A stretch of DNA of 64,000 nucleotides, taken from assembly GCA_963701205.1 (NCBI GenBank), contig OY969575.1, positions 2,046,001-2,110,000 of the forward strand. Direction: 5' to 3'. The notes below the pieces were generated by a model. The model saw only the letters and a program-made list of their open reading frames with translations, had not been told where the DNA came from and ran no database searches. Both the position numbers and the translations under genes were made by a program. This DNA is from JALZKA01 sp963701205 (GTDB lineage Bacteria > Actinomycetota > Thermoleophilia > Solirubrobacterales > 70-9). Positions 1-8,187 of this stretch are shown piece by piece (position 1 is the first letter of the stretch; the number at the start of each line of letters is the position of its first letter).

Positions 1-25
1 GCGAACTCGGCGGGTGGGGTGGGCG

Positions 26-1093
26 CTACGCCAGCAGCTTCGCGAGGGAGTCGATCGTCCGCGGCCAGGACAGGCGTTCGCGCTGCGCCGCGGCGCCGAC
101 CGCGAGTTCGGCCCGCAGTCCGGGATCGGAAATTCGCTCGATCGCGCTGCGCAGCGCGTCCTCGTCAACGGTCATCGCGGGAATCCCCGAGCGCGCGGTG
201 CCGGTCTGTCGGGCGGCGACGAGGATTCCGTTCACGCCGTCGGTCACCAGCTCGTTCATCGGGGGGCCGTCGTTGGTGATGATCGGCTGTCCGAACGCGA
301 TCGCTTCGTAGAGGTGCAGCCCCAATCCCTCCCAGCGGGCGGGGGCCAGGCAGACGTCGGCCGCCGCTGCAAGCCGAAGGTGCTGGCGGGTGTCCAAATC
401 AGCCAACACCAGGCTGATCCTTGGATCGGACCCGGCAACGCGCTCCAGATAGCCGACATGGCGCTCGACCTGGGCCTTGAAGGTGAGCCGGAGGTCCGGA
501 TCGTCGCAGGCCTTGAACGCGCGGATGATCCTTCGGTAGGGCTTTCGCCGACCGAGCAGGCCGCCGTGGTAGTGCAGCGTGACTCGGTCCGGATCACGCT
601 CGATCGGGACATCCGCCAACTCGGGATGGATGCCCCATTTCAAGAGGGGCGCTTCGACTCCAAGCGATCCGTAGCGCGCCTTTTCGGCCCCCGACATCGC
701 ATAGATCGTCTCGAAGGCGCGCCGGGCGGGTTCCACCTGGCGAGGCTCGAAGTGCTCCCAGATGAAGCGGCCGATAGTCCGAACGCCGAGCTTTCGAAGC
801 ACCTCGACCTCGGCGAACTGTTCGTTTTCGTCAAAAAAACAGGCGTCGAGCTCGCCGGCCTCCGCCCAGCGCCGGTACTCATCCGCGCTGATCTCATCGG
901 CGCTTGCGATGGTGATGCGAGGCCCTGACCAGACTCCTTGCGTTTGTGGCTCCGAATCCAGGCGGTACTCGGGCGGCGCCGGTAGCGCGAGCACGTGGGT
1001 CGTGTGACCAAGCTCGTCGAGCGCCGAGCGCAGGTGTCGCGCGACAACCCCCTGGCCGCGGCTGGTCCACAGCGCACAGATCCCGATATTCAC
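26..1093 (-). CDS. Glycosyltransferase family 4-like protein
   Basis: Predicted 355-residue cytoplasmic or membrane-peripheral glycosyltransferase with a GT-B fold. The N-terminus (VNIGICALWTSRGQG) looks like the first Rossmann strand and loop. Around residues 250-283 is the GT4 donor-site region (ARWEGLGLHLYEAIAFGQP, then NELVTDG), including the E-x7-E arrangement typical of the family. I chose the GTG at 1093 because the longer upstream extension is Arg-rich and unlike the family start. Donor and acceptor cannot be read from sequence. It is divergent from ndh across a 97-bp gap that contains a long inverted repeat. A role in glycolipid or surface polysaccharide synthesis is inference; a sulfoquinovose synthase homologue lies 3 kb away, so an SqdX-like role is possible but unproven. 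Confidence 0.8.
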   Translation of the reverse strand: MNIGICALWTSRGQGVVARHLRSALDELGHTTHVLALPAPPEYRLDSEPQTQGVWSGPRITIASADEISADEYRRWAEAGELDACFFDENEQFAEVEVLRKLGVRTIGRFIWEHFEPRQVEPARRAFETIYAMSGAEKARYGSLGVEAPLLKWGIHPELADVPIERDPDRVTLHYHGGLLGRRKPYRRIIRAFKACDDPDLRLTFKAQVERHVGYLERVAGSDPRISLVLADLDTRQHLRLAAAADVCLAPARWEGLGLHLYEAIAFGQPIITNDGPPMNELVTDGVNGILVAARQTGTARSGIPAMTVDEDALRSAIERISDPGLRAELAVGAAAQRERLSWPRTIDSLAKLLA

Positions 1094-1151
1094 CGCCCGA
1101 GCATTGCACCGAGACAGCCAGAGGCGGAGGCGGCCTTGTGGCACACGTTAC

Positions 1152-1172
1152 TTTGTAACAAGCTGTTACAAA
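1152..1172. promoter_or_regulatory. Perfect inverted repeat, likely operator upstream of ndh
   Basis: Arms TTTGTAACA (1152-1160) and TGTTACAAA (1164-1172) are perfect complements separated by AGC. The AT-rich site lies in the divergent gap between the glycosyltransferase and ndh, just upstream of a -10-like CATACT (1179-1184) and the ndh GTG at 1191, so a bound repressor would occlude the ndh promoter. The symmetry fits a dimeric regulator of the TetR or GntR kind; the regulator is not identified. Confidence 0.65.
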
Positions 1173-1190
1173 CTGTGCCATACTCACACG

Positions 1191-2513
1191 GTGGCCTGGA
1201 ACATCGTGATCGCGGGAGGTGGGTTTGCCGGAGCGGCGGCGGCTCGTGAGCTCGAGCGGATCCTGCCGAAGCAGTCCGCGCGCCTGATCCTGGTCAACGA
1301 CGTCAACTTTCAGCTCTACACGCCGTTTCTGCCGGAGGCCGCGGCGGGTACGCTCGAACCGCGCCACGTGGTCACGCCGTTGCGCGACATCCTGCGCCGC
1401 ACCTACCTGCGCCTTGGCGCGGTTTCCGGACACGATCCGGTGGCACGAACGGTCGAGCTCTCAACGCACGAGGGGTCCGACGAGACGATTCGATACGACC
1501 ACTTCGTCGTCGCCGTCGGATCGGTTTCGCGCTCCCTGCCCGTGCCGGGACTCGACAAGCACGCGATCGGCTTCAAAAGCCTTGCTGACGCCATCTGGCT
1601 GCGCAATCACCTGATCGAGACGCTGGAGCGCGCCAACGCGACTGACGACCCAGCGCGGCGCGAGGAACTCCTGACGTACGTATTCGTCGGCGGCGGCTAC
1701 TCGGGGCTGGAGGCCCTGGCCGAACTCCAGGACTTCGCCGCCGACGCGATCGAGCGCTATCCACGAGCCCGACTGCATGGCATGAGGTGGATACTCGTCG
1801 AGGCCGCCGACAGGGTCCTGCCCGAGGTCGATCATGGTTTGGCCGAGTACGCGGTGCGCGAGCTGCGCGGGCGGGGCATCGACATTCGACTCGGGACCCG
1901 CCTGGACGAGGCTCGCGCCGATGGCGCCAAGCTGTCAACCGGTGAGGAAATCGCGACGAAAACCATCGTCTGGACCGCCGGAGTGGCCCCGCACCCAAGC
2001 CTGAAGGCACTGGCCGTCCCGCTCGGCGATCACGGCAAGGTCGAGGTCGATGAGTATCTCTCCGTGCAGGGCCTTGACGGCGTCTGGGCGATCGGCGACT
2101 GCGCCGCCGTGCCCGATCCGGCGTCAAACGGGGCCAAGGCCTGCCCGCCCACGGCTCAACATGCGGTTCGGCAGGGACCCGTCGTCGCTCACAACATCGC
2201 CTGTGGCCTGGGCGTCAAGTCAGGGCCTCGCCGCTTCGACTACGTCGCCAAAGCAGCGTTCGTGAACCTTGGCCGCTACAAGGCGGTCGGACAACTCGGG
2301 TCGCGGCGGTTTCGAGGTTTTCCCGCATGGTGGATGGCGCGCAGCTACCACATGTCGCAGGTGCCGGGCATCGCGCGCAAGATCCGCGCGGTCGCCGATT
2401 GGACGGTCGGACTACCGTTCAGCCGCGACGTCGCCGAGGTCGGCTCGATCGGTCATCCGCGGCCGCTGACCGACGAGGTCTATGAGCGCGGCGGCACCCA
2501 CCGGCCGCTCTAG
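1191..2513 (+). CDS. ndh: Type II NADH dehydrogenase (NDH-2)
   Basis: 440-residue membrane-associated flavoprotein that would pass electrons from NADH to menaquinone without pumping protons. The first FAD-binding motif GGGFAGAAAA is at residues 8-17, the NAD(H)-binding motif VFVGGGYSGLEA near residue 165, and the second FAD motif WAIGDCAAVPDP near 300. The family-type segment CPPTAQHAVRQG follows. The GTG at 1191 puts the FAD motif at the usual distance from the N-terminus; the longer in-frame ATG lies within an Arg-rich extension that runs through the operator. No Shine-Dalgarno sequence is visible and CATACT ends 6 nt before the start, so the mRNA may be leaderless. The inverted repeat upstream suggests transcriptional control. 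A complete menaquinone block lies 7 kb downstream. Confidence 0.93.
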   Translation: MAWNIVIAGGGFAGAAAARELERILPKQSARLILVNDVNFQLYTPFLPEAAAGTLEPRHVVTPLRDILRRTYLRLGAVSGHDPVARTVELSTHEGSDETIRYDHFVVAVGSVSRSLPVPGLDKHAIGFKSLADAIWLRNHLIETLERANATDDPARREELLTYVFVGGGYSGLEALAELQDFAADAIERYPRARLHGMRWILVEAADRVLPEVDHGLAEYAVRELRGRGIDIRLGTRLDEARADGAKLSTGEEIATKTIVWTAGVAPHPSLKALAVPLGDHGKVEVDEYLSVQGLDGVWAIGDCAAVPDPASNGAKACPPTAQHAVRQGPVVAHNIACGLGVKSGPRRFDYVAKAAFVNLGRYKAVGQLGSRRFRGFPAWWMARSYHMSQVPGIARKIRAVADWTVGLPFSRDVAEVGSIGHPRPLTDEVYERGGTHRPL

Positions 2514-2548
2514 CCGCCTCGACGGCGCGGGCAGGCAATACTTGGAGG

Positions 2549-2851
2549 GTGACCGCGATCGTCATCTTCGGTTCGTTCGGCCTTGCGACCGCAATCATCG
2601 GCAGGGCCAAGGGGAGTTCGTTCTTCATCTGGTTCTTCGTTGGCCTGGTCCTGCCGCTGGCGGGCCTCGCGGCGGTGATCCTCTATCGCGTCGAGGCCGA
2701 TGAACCCGAGCGAAAATGTCCGCGCTGCGGGCGGATCCAGAAGATCTACGTGCAGGTCTGCCGCGGCTGCGGAGAGGACCTGTACCTGCCCGACCCGGCT
2801 GAGGTAAGGCACCCGGTCGCTGTTCGGGAGGGTCGCCAGCGGGTCAGCTAG
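2549..2851 (+). CDS. Small membrane protein with C-terminal zinc ribbon
   Basis: 100-residue protein of unknown function. Residues 1-47 hold two hydrophobic segments separated by a short GRAKGSS turn, followed by a soluble tail with CPRCG near residue 57 and CRGCG near 71. The Cys spacing is that of a zinc ribbon. The start is GTG at 2549, placed almost directly on a GGAGG-like run, with AATACT 6 nt before it. The 3' end lies a few bases from the end of the convergent glycosyltransferase gene. A similar arrangement (membrane segments plus zinc ribbon) is seen at 16901-17266. Function is not known. Confidence 0.7.
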   Translation: MTAIVIFGSFGLATAIIGRAKGSSFFIWFFVGLVLPLAGLAAVILYRVEADEPERKCPRCGRIQKIYVQVCRGCGEDLYLPDPAEVRHPVAVREGRQRVS

Positions 2852-2858
2852 GCCTCGG

Positions 2859-3935
2859 CTAGCGCAGCCAAGTTCGCACGATCGCGTTTGCGAAGCCGGC
2901 CCCGTAGCGCATGACGGCCGGCTTTTTGGAGTGACCATGCAGACGGGCCACGACCGTGATCGGGACTTCCTTCGCCGGGATTCCCCGCTTGATGGCCTCG
3001 ATCATGAACTCGGATGTGTGGAACTGCTCCTGACGCAGCACGAGTTGTGGCAACACCGAGGCGCGAACCGCTCTGTATCCGTTTGAGCAATCGGACACCT
3101 TGGTCCCGGTGATGAACGAGACCAACCGGTTGAAGAAGACGATCCCGAGCTCGCGCGATCGCGTGTTCGGCTCGGCCTCGCCAAGCACTCTGGAGCCGTG
3201 GGCCATGTCCACCTCGCCGGACAGCACCGGCTCCACCAGGAGTGGCATCTCCTGGGGCAGGTGCTGACCGTCCGCATCGATCGTCACGACGATCTCGGCG
3301 CCTGAGTCGGCCAGCAGTCGGTACCCGGTGCGAAGCGCCGCACCGCCTCCGCGGTTGATCACGTGCCTGGCGACGACGGCCCCGTTTGCCTCCGCGACAT
3401 CGCCGGAACCGTCCCTGGAGCCGTCATCGACTACGAGTACCGCCGTCTCGCGGTTGCAGACCTCGGTCGGGAGACCGGCAAGCACGTGGGGCAGGTTCTC
3501 CGCCTCGTTATATGCGGGGATCAGGATCGCCACCTTGCCTGCGAACCGGGTCGGGTGGCCATCGCGCCGGAAGCGCTCCCAGGCCAGCCCCTCGAGCACG
3601 GCCTGAAGCTCGCGGGTCAACCGTGAGCCCTGAGCGAGTGCTCGCAGGGTGAGCAAGAACAACACGGCGATCGCGACGATGGCAACGCCGACAATCCTGG
3701 TGCCGTTCGAGCGCTCGAAAGAAAAGGTTGCAAGCAGGGAGTCGAAGAGCTCGGTGCCGGCCACCACGGTCAGTCCGATCGCCAGGCCGAACAGGATCAA
3801 AATGTCGCCATTGCGAAGCGATCGTCGTCGCCAGACGGCAAAACCCAGCAGCAACGCGGCGAGAATCAGGCCGCCTGCGCGCAGGGCGGTTAGCTCCGGC
3901 GGCAGGATGTCTGCGGGGTGAACTGAGTGGGGCAT
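2859..3935 (-). CDS. DUF2304-like membrane domain fused to family 2 glycosyltransferase
   Basis: 358-residue inverting glycosyltransferase of the dolichyl-phosphate-mannose-synthase type. Residues about 10-100 form three hydrophobic helices resembling a DUF2304 domain, which in many actinobacteria is encoded as a separate small protein beside a GT2 gene. The catalytic domain follows: VAILIPAYNEAENLP, then VVDDGSRDGSGD and the metal-binding TIDADGQH (DXD-type). The ATG at 3935 starts the first helix cleanly. The gene is divergent from the sqdB-like gene with 81 bp between starts. A lipid-linked sugar donor or glycolipid acceptor is likely from the fold; the exact substrate is inference. Confidence 0.85.
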   Translation of the reverse strand: MPHSVHPADILPPELTALRAGGLILAALLLGFAVWRRRSLRNGDILILFGLAIGLTVVAGTELFDSLLATFSFERSNGTRIVGVAIVAIAVLFLLTLRALAQGSRLTRELQAVLEGLAWERFRRDGHPTRFAGKVAILIPAYNEAENLPHVLAGLPTEVCNRETAVLVVDDGSRDGSGDVAEANGAVVARHVINRGGGAALRTGYRLLADSGAEIVVTIDADGQHLPQEMPLLVEPVLSGEVDMAHGSRVLGEAEPNTRSRELGIVFFNRLVSFITGTKVSDCSNGYRAVRASVLPQLVLRQEQFHTSEFMIEAIKRGIPAKEVPITVVARLHGHSKKPAVMRYGAGFANAIVRTWLR

Positions 3936-4016
3936 CGCGGGCGCAGGATAGATGTAACCGGCCGACGCAAGGCAGGCTCGGCCGCCACGCCCGGCCCTTC
4001 CGCTACGGTTTCGGCG

Positions 4017-5213
4017 ATGCGGATCCTGATCCTGGGTGGCGATGGGTACCTGGGTTGGCCGACCGCGATGCGCTTTTCCGCGCGCGGCCACGACGTCTCG
4101 ATCGTCGACAACTTTGCCCGTCGCCGCTGGCACCAAGAGAACTCAACCGACTCGCTGACTCCGATCCGCGATCTCGACGAACGCCTCAGTGCCTGGCATG
4201 AGGTCTCCGGCAACACAATGAGCTCGTTCGTGGGCGCGATGGAGGACGCGGACTTTGTCGATCGCGTCATCGCCGAGACCAAGCCCGAAGCGATCGTCCA
4301 CTATGCGGAGCAACCGTCGGCGCCTTACTCGATGAAGTCTCGTGCGACTGCCGTCGAAACGCAGTACTCCAATGTGATCGGCACCCTTAACCTTTTGTTT
4401 GCCATGCGCGACCAGGTCCCTGATGCGCATCTGGTCAAGCTCGGCACCATGGGTGAGTACGGCACTCCGAACATCGATATCGAAGAGGGCTACATCGAGA
4501 TCGAGCACAAGGGCCGCAAGGACACCCTTCCCTTCCCGAAGCTGCCCGGGTCGCTCTACCACCTCTCCAAGGTCCACGACTCGCACAACATCCACTTCGC
4601 GTGCCGAATCTGGGGCCTGCGCGCAACCGACCTCAACCAGGGCGTCGTATATGGGGTGGATACCGACGAGTCGGTCGCGGACGATCGCCTGATCACTCGT
4701 TTTGACTACGACCAGTACTTCGGCACCGTGCTCAATCGATTCTGCGTCCAGGCCGTGATCGGTCATCCGTTGACGGTCTACGGTGAAGGCGGCCAGACCC
4801 GCGGCTTCCTCAATATCCGCGACACGCTGCAGTGCGTAGAGCTCGCGGTTGAGACGCCCGCCGACCTCGGGGAGTTCCGGGTGTTCAACCAGTTCACCGA
4901 GCAGTTCTCAGTGGCCGAACTGGCCGGGCTCGTCCAGGCGAGCGCCGCCCAGATCGGCAAGGAGGTCGAGATCCGCAAATACCCGAACCCGCGGGTCGAA
5001 CTCGAAGAGCACTACTACAACGCCACCAACACAAAGCTCCGCGATCTCGGGCTGCAGCCACATCTTCTCGGCGAGGAGCTCGTCCACTCGCTGCTCGGGC
5101 TGATCGGGACCCATGCTTCCCGGGTAATCGATTCCGCAATCTTGCCGACGACAACATGGATGGGCGGCGAATCACCGGCCGTCGCCAGTGCCAGCGCAGA
5201 CAACGAGGCCTAG
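4017..5213 (+). CDS. sqdB: UDP-sulfoquinovose synthase (SQD1/SqdB family)
   Basis: 398-residue extended short-chain dehydrogenase/reductase. The nucleotide-binding start MRILILGGDGYLGWPTA is the signature of the SQD1/SqdB family, which converts UDP-glucose and sulfite to UDP-sulfoquinovose for sulfolipid synthesis. The catalytic YxxxK is in SLYHLSKVHDSHN, preceded by KLGTMGEYGTP. The length is close to that of SQD1. The ATG at 4017 is 7 nt after TACGGT (4004-4009), without a Shine-Dalgarno sequence, so a leaderless message is likely. Chemistry is assigned by family; some homologues serve other sugar pathways, so sulfolipid production needs lipid data. Confidence 0.88.
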   Translation: MRILILGGDGYLGWPTAMRFSARGHDVSIVDNFARRRWHQENSTDSLTPIRDLDERLSAWHEVSGNTMSSFVGAMEDADFVDRVIAETKPEAIVHYAEQPSAPYSMKSRATAVETQYSNVIGTLNLLFAMRDQVPDAHLVKLGTMGEYGTPNIDIEEGYIEIEHKGRKDTLPFPKLPGSLYHLSKVHDSHNIHFACRIWGLRATDLNQGVVYGVDTDESVADDRLITRFDYDQYFGTVLNRFCVQAVIGHPLTVYGEGGQTRGFLNIRDTLQCVELAVETPADLGEFRVFNQFTEQFSVAELAGLVQASAAQIGKEVEIRKYPNPRVELEEHYYNATNTKLRDLGLQPHLLGEELVHSLLGLIGTHASRVIDSAILPTTTWMGGESPAVASASADNEA

Positions 5214-5219
5214 GCCTCG
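5204..5219. repeat. 16-bp perfect palindrome at the sqdB stop codon
   Basis: CGAGGCCTAGGCCTCG is self-complementary with no spacer. It contains the sqdB TAG stop and ends 4 nt before the tetR-type ATG at 5224. It could be an operator for that TetR protein, but one such palindrome is expected by chance in a GC-rich window of this size. Confidence 0.35.
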
Positions 5220-5223
5220 GGGC

Positions 5224-5871
5224 ATGACTTCGACGCACGCTGACGCGCGGGTCGTGCCAACCGCCCAAACCGGTCACCTCCCTCGCTCAGAGCACGGCTC
5301 GGAGCGGCGTGCCCAGATTGCGAGCGCTGCCGTTCGGGTGCTCGGCAGTGACGGGCTGGCCGCGGTGACACATCGCCGGGTTGCGCGAGAGGCATCCGTG
5401 CCGCTTGCCGCGACCACGTACTACTTCAGCTCCAAGGAGGAGTTGTTGACCGAGGCCCTGAGCCTGTTGGTGGCGGAGGAGATCGCGATGCTCGAACGGC
5501 GCGCCGATCAGCTTGGCGCGGGCATCGGATCGCCCGAGGCCTTTGCGCAGGAGCTGGCGCGGGCGCTGACCCCACAGACCGAGGCTGAGCTGCGCGTCAT
5601 GGTTGCGAAGTTTGAGGTCTATTTGGAGGCTGCACGCAACCCTGCCCTGCGCGAGCAGGTTGCGGCCTGGCTCGCAACCTACGTTGAGCTGGCGGAGACG
5701 GCGCTGACAGCTGCGGGCGCTCCGGATCCGAAGGCCGCTGCGCCCGTGCTCGTGGCAGGCGTGGACGGACTCTTGGCACAGGCGTTGACCCGCGGCGTCG
5801 AGGCGCTGGATGGGGCATCGATTCAGCGCCACTTCCGGCTGTTGATCGCCGCCCTGGTCGCACCACGCTGA
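5224..5871 (+). CDS. TetR family transcriptional regulator
   Basis: 215-residue repressor-like protein. The N-terminal helix-turn-helix is ERRAQIASAAVRVLGSDGLAAVTHRRVAREASVPLAATTYYFSSKEELLTEAL (about residues 25-75), with the TTYYFSSKEEL recognition-helix end characteristic of TetR proteins. The rest is an all-alpha ligand/dimerisation domain with no recognisable ligand. The ATG at 5224 was chosen; the earlier one lies inside sqdB. It is followed 67 bp later by ilvB on the same strand. Its targets are unknown; candidates are its own promoter (palindrome at 5204-5219), sqdB or ilvB. Confidence 0.88.
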   Translation: MTSTHADARVVPTAQTGHLPRSEHGSERRAQIASAAVRVLGSDGLAAVTHRRVAREASVPLAATTYYFSSKEELLTEALSLLVAEEIAMLERRADQLGAGIGSPEAFAQELARALTPQTEAELRVMVAKFEVYLEAARNPALREQVAAWLATYVELAETALTAAGAPDPKAAAPVLVAGVDGLLAQALTRGVEALDGASIQRHFRLLIAALVAPR

Positions 5872-5938
5872 ATGTGGGCCTGCGGGCGCCGCCATGCCGC
5901 GTCCGGCCTGGCTCGGGGCCGCTACCATCCGCGGGGAA

Positions 5939-7618
5939 ATGCGGGCCGCCGACGCACTATGTGAAGCACTGAAGGCTGAGGGGGTTCAGCACGTTTTCGG
6001 CATCCCTGGCGGCGCGAACCTGCCCACTTACGACGCGATCTACGACGCGGATTTCGAGCACATCCAGGCCCGCCATGAGCAGGGAGCGGGGCACGCCGCC
6101 GAGGGCTATGCGAAGGCGTCCGGCCGTGTCGGCGTCGCGCTTGCCACGTCAGGCCCCGGCGCCACAAACCTGGTGACAGCGATCGCGGACGCGATGATGG
6201 ACTCCGTTCCGACCGTCTTCATCACCGGTCAGGTCCGCACCGACCTGATTGGCACGGACGGCTTTCAGGAAGCCGACGTAACCGGAATCACGCTGCCGGT
6301 GGTCAAGCACTCGTTCATGGTCACCGACCCGCGGCAGATCCCCGAGTACATCCACAGCGCGTTTCACATCGCCAAGACTGGCCGTCCGGGCCCAGTCCTC
6401 GTTGACATTCCGCAGGACCTCTCGCGTGCGGACATCGAGTACGAGCCCGCGGCCGGAAACCCAGACCTGCCTGGCTACAAACCCCCTTTTGAGGGCAACA
6501 TCAAGCAGATCCGGATCGCGGCCAAGGCGCTCGCCAACGCGCGGCGCCCGGTGATTTACGGTGGCGGCGGCATCATCAACGCCAACGCATCCGAGGAGTT
6601 CCACGCGTTCTGCACAGTGGATGAATTTCCCGTGACGCTTACGGTGATGGGATTGGGAGCATTCCCGGCGCCGCACGAGCAGTGGCTGGGGATGCTCGGC
6701 ATGCACGGCACCCGCAGTGCCAACTACGCGATGGACGAGGCGGACCTGATCGTCTGCGTCGGCGCCCGATTTGACGACCGCATCACGGGCAAGCTGTCGG
6801 AGTTCGCGCCACGCGCGAAGTTTGTCCATATCGATGTCGATCCGGCGGAAATCGGCAAGAACGTACCCGCGCATATTCCGATCGTCGGCGACGCCGCCGA
6901 CGTGCTGCCGAAGCTGACCCGCGAATACGCCGCGCTCAAGGCGGATTCCGACCGGCTCTCGGAATGGTGGTCGCGGATTCGCGCCTGGCAATCCGAACAC
7001 CCCCTGCGATACGAAGACTCATCGGATTCAGAGATCAAGCCCCAATTCATGATCGAGGCCATGTACGAGGCCACGGGGGGCGACGCAATCATCACCTCCG
7101 ACGTTGGTCAGCATCAGATGTGGGCGGCGCAGTACTACCACTTCTCCAAGCCGCGGCGCTGGCTCAATTCCGGCGGGCTGGGGACGATGGGATTTGGCCT
7201 GCCGGCTGCGATCGGCGCCAAGGTGGCATGTCCGGAGGAGACCGTGGTCTGCTTGGCCGGCGATGGCAGCCTGGTGATGAACTGCCAGGAAATGGCGACC
7301 GCAGCCCAGCATGGGATTCCCGTCAAGGTGTTTTTGATGAACAACGGGCACTTCGGCATGGTGCGGCAGTGGCAGGAGCTGTTCTGGGACGAGCGCTACC
7401 AGTCCGTTGAGATGGGCCCGAGCCCTGACTGGGTGAAGCTTGCCGATGCCTTTGGCTGGACCGGGATGCGCTGCGAGGACAAGGGCGAGTTGCGGGACTC
7501 GATGCGAACCGCGCTCGAGGCCGATGGCCCGGTCCTGCTCGACGTACGCGTTTCGCCGAAAGAGAACTGCTACCCGATGATCCCGGCGGGCGCGGCCGCC
7601 AGGGACATGGTGGGCTGA
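5939..7618 (+). CDS. ilvB: Acetolactate synthase large (catalytic) subunit
   Basis: 559-residue thiamin-diphosphate enzyme making 2-acetolactate or 2-aceto-2-hydroxybutyrate, the first shared step of valine/leucine and isoleucine synthesis. Visible signatures are FGIPGGANLPTYDAI with the catalytic Glu in RHEQGAGHAAEGYA, the FAD/central domain (GVGARFDDRITGKL), and the ThDP motif GDGSLVMNCQEMATAAQHGIPVKVFLMNN. The ATG at 5939 lies 10 nt after TACCAT (5923-5928) with no Shine-Dalgarno sequence, suggesting a near-leaderless mRNA. It overlaps ilvN by TGATG, so the two subunits are translationally coupled. Confidence 0.96.
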   Translation: MRAADALCEALKAEGVQHVFGIPGGANLPTYDAIYDADFEHIQARHEQGAGHAAEGYAKASGRVGVALATSGPGATNLVTAIADAMMDSVPTVFITGQVRTDLIGTDGFQEADVTGITLPVVKHSFMVTDPRQIPEYIHSAFHIAKTGRPGPVLVDIPQDLSRADIEYEPAAGNPDLPGYKPPFEGNIKQIRIAAKALANARRPVIYGGGGIINANASEEFHAFCTVDEFPVTLTVMGLGAFPAPHEQWLGMLGMHGTRSANYAMDEADLIVCVGARFDDRITGKLSEFAPRAKFVHIDVDPAEIGKNVPAHIPIVGDAADVLPKLTREYAALKADSDRLSEWWSRIRAWQSEHPLRYEDSSDSEIKPQFMIEAMYEATGGDAIITSDVGQHQMWAAQYYHFSKPRRWLNSGGLGTMGFGLPAAIGAKVACPEETVVCLAGDGSLVMNCQEMATAAQHGIPVKVFLMNNGHFGMVRQWQELFWDERYQSVEMGPSPDWVKLADAFGWTGMRCEDKGELRDSMRTALEADGPVLLDVRVSPKENCYPMIPAGAAARDMVG

Positions 7619-8172
7619 TGGGCGAGCCTGGAACACCCGATCTCGTCAAGCTCGAGGATCTCGAGGCCGCGAGCGTGCTCACGGGCCGCAAGCACATCCT
7701 CAGCCTGCTTGTCGAGAACCGTCCCGGGGTTCTCGCCCGAATCGCCGGCCTGTTCAGCCGGCGCGGCTTCAACATCGACACCCTCGCGGTCGGCCCAACG
7801 GAAGACGAGGACGTCTCAAGAGTGACGCTCACGCTCGACGGCGCCGTCCACCCAATCGATCAGGTAACCAAGCAGCTGCACAAGCTGGTCAACGTGATCA
7901 AGATCCGCGATATGGAGCCCGACGCGGCGATCGCGCGGGAGATGGCTCTGTTTCGGATCAACGCCTCGGTCGAGAGTCGTGGCGAGATCATGCAGTTCGC
8001 CGAAATTTTCAACGCCAAGATCGTGGACGTCTCGCGCCGGACCCTCACGGTCGAGGTGACGGGCTCCCAGGACAAGATCGACTCGTTTGAGCGCATGGTC
8101 AGGCCGCACGGCTTGATCGAGATGGCTCGCACCGGCGAGGTCGCGATCACAAAGTCCCGCTCGGACGCCTAG
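7618..8172 (+). CDS. ilvN: Acetolactate synthase small (regulatory) subunit
   Basis: 184-residue regulatory subunit that binds IlvB and confers valine feedback inhibition. An ACT domain occupies about residues 22-95 (HILSLLVENRPGVLARIAGLFSRRGFNIDTLAVGPTEDE), followed by the second ACT-like half. Length matches the usual long bacterial form. The start ATG shares bases with the ilvB stop. The next gene, menF, begins 15 bp after its stop on the same strand, so ilvBN and menF are probably one transcript. Confidence 0.96.
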   Translation: MGEPGTPDLVKLEDLEAASVLTGRKHILSLLVENRPGVLARIAGLFSRRGFNIDTLAVGPTEDEDVSRVTLTLDGAVHPIDQVTKQLHKLVNVIKIRDMEPDAAIAREMALFRINASVESRGEIMQFAEIFNAKIVDVSRRTLTVEVTGSQDKIDSFERMVRPHGLIEMARTGEVAITKSRSDA

Positions 8173-8187
8173 GCGATCGCAACGGCG

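Noticed and set aside
14..928. 304-codon open frame on the plus strand
   Set aside because: It is antisense to the glycosyltransferase gene, whose protein has clear family motifs; the plus-strand product shows no recognisable domain. GC-rich genes commonly leave such open antisense frames.
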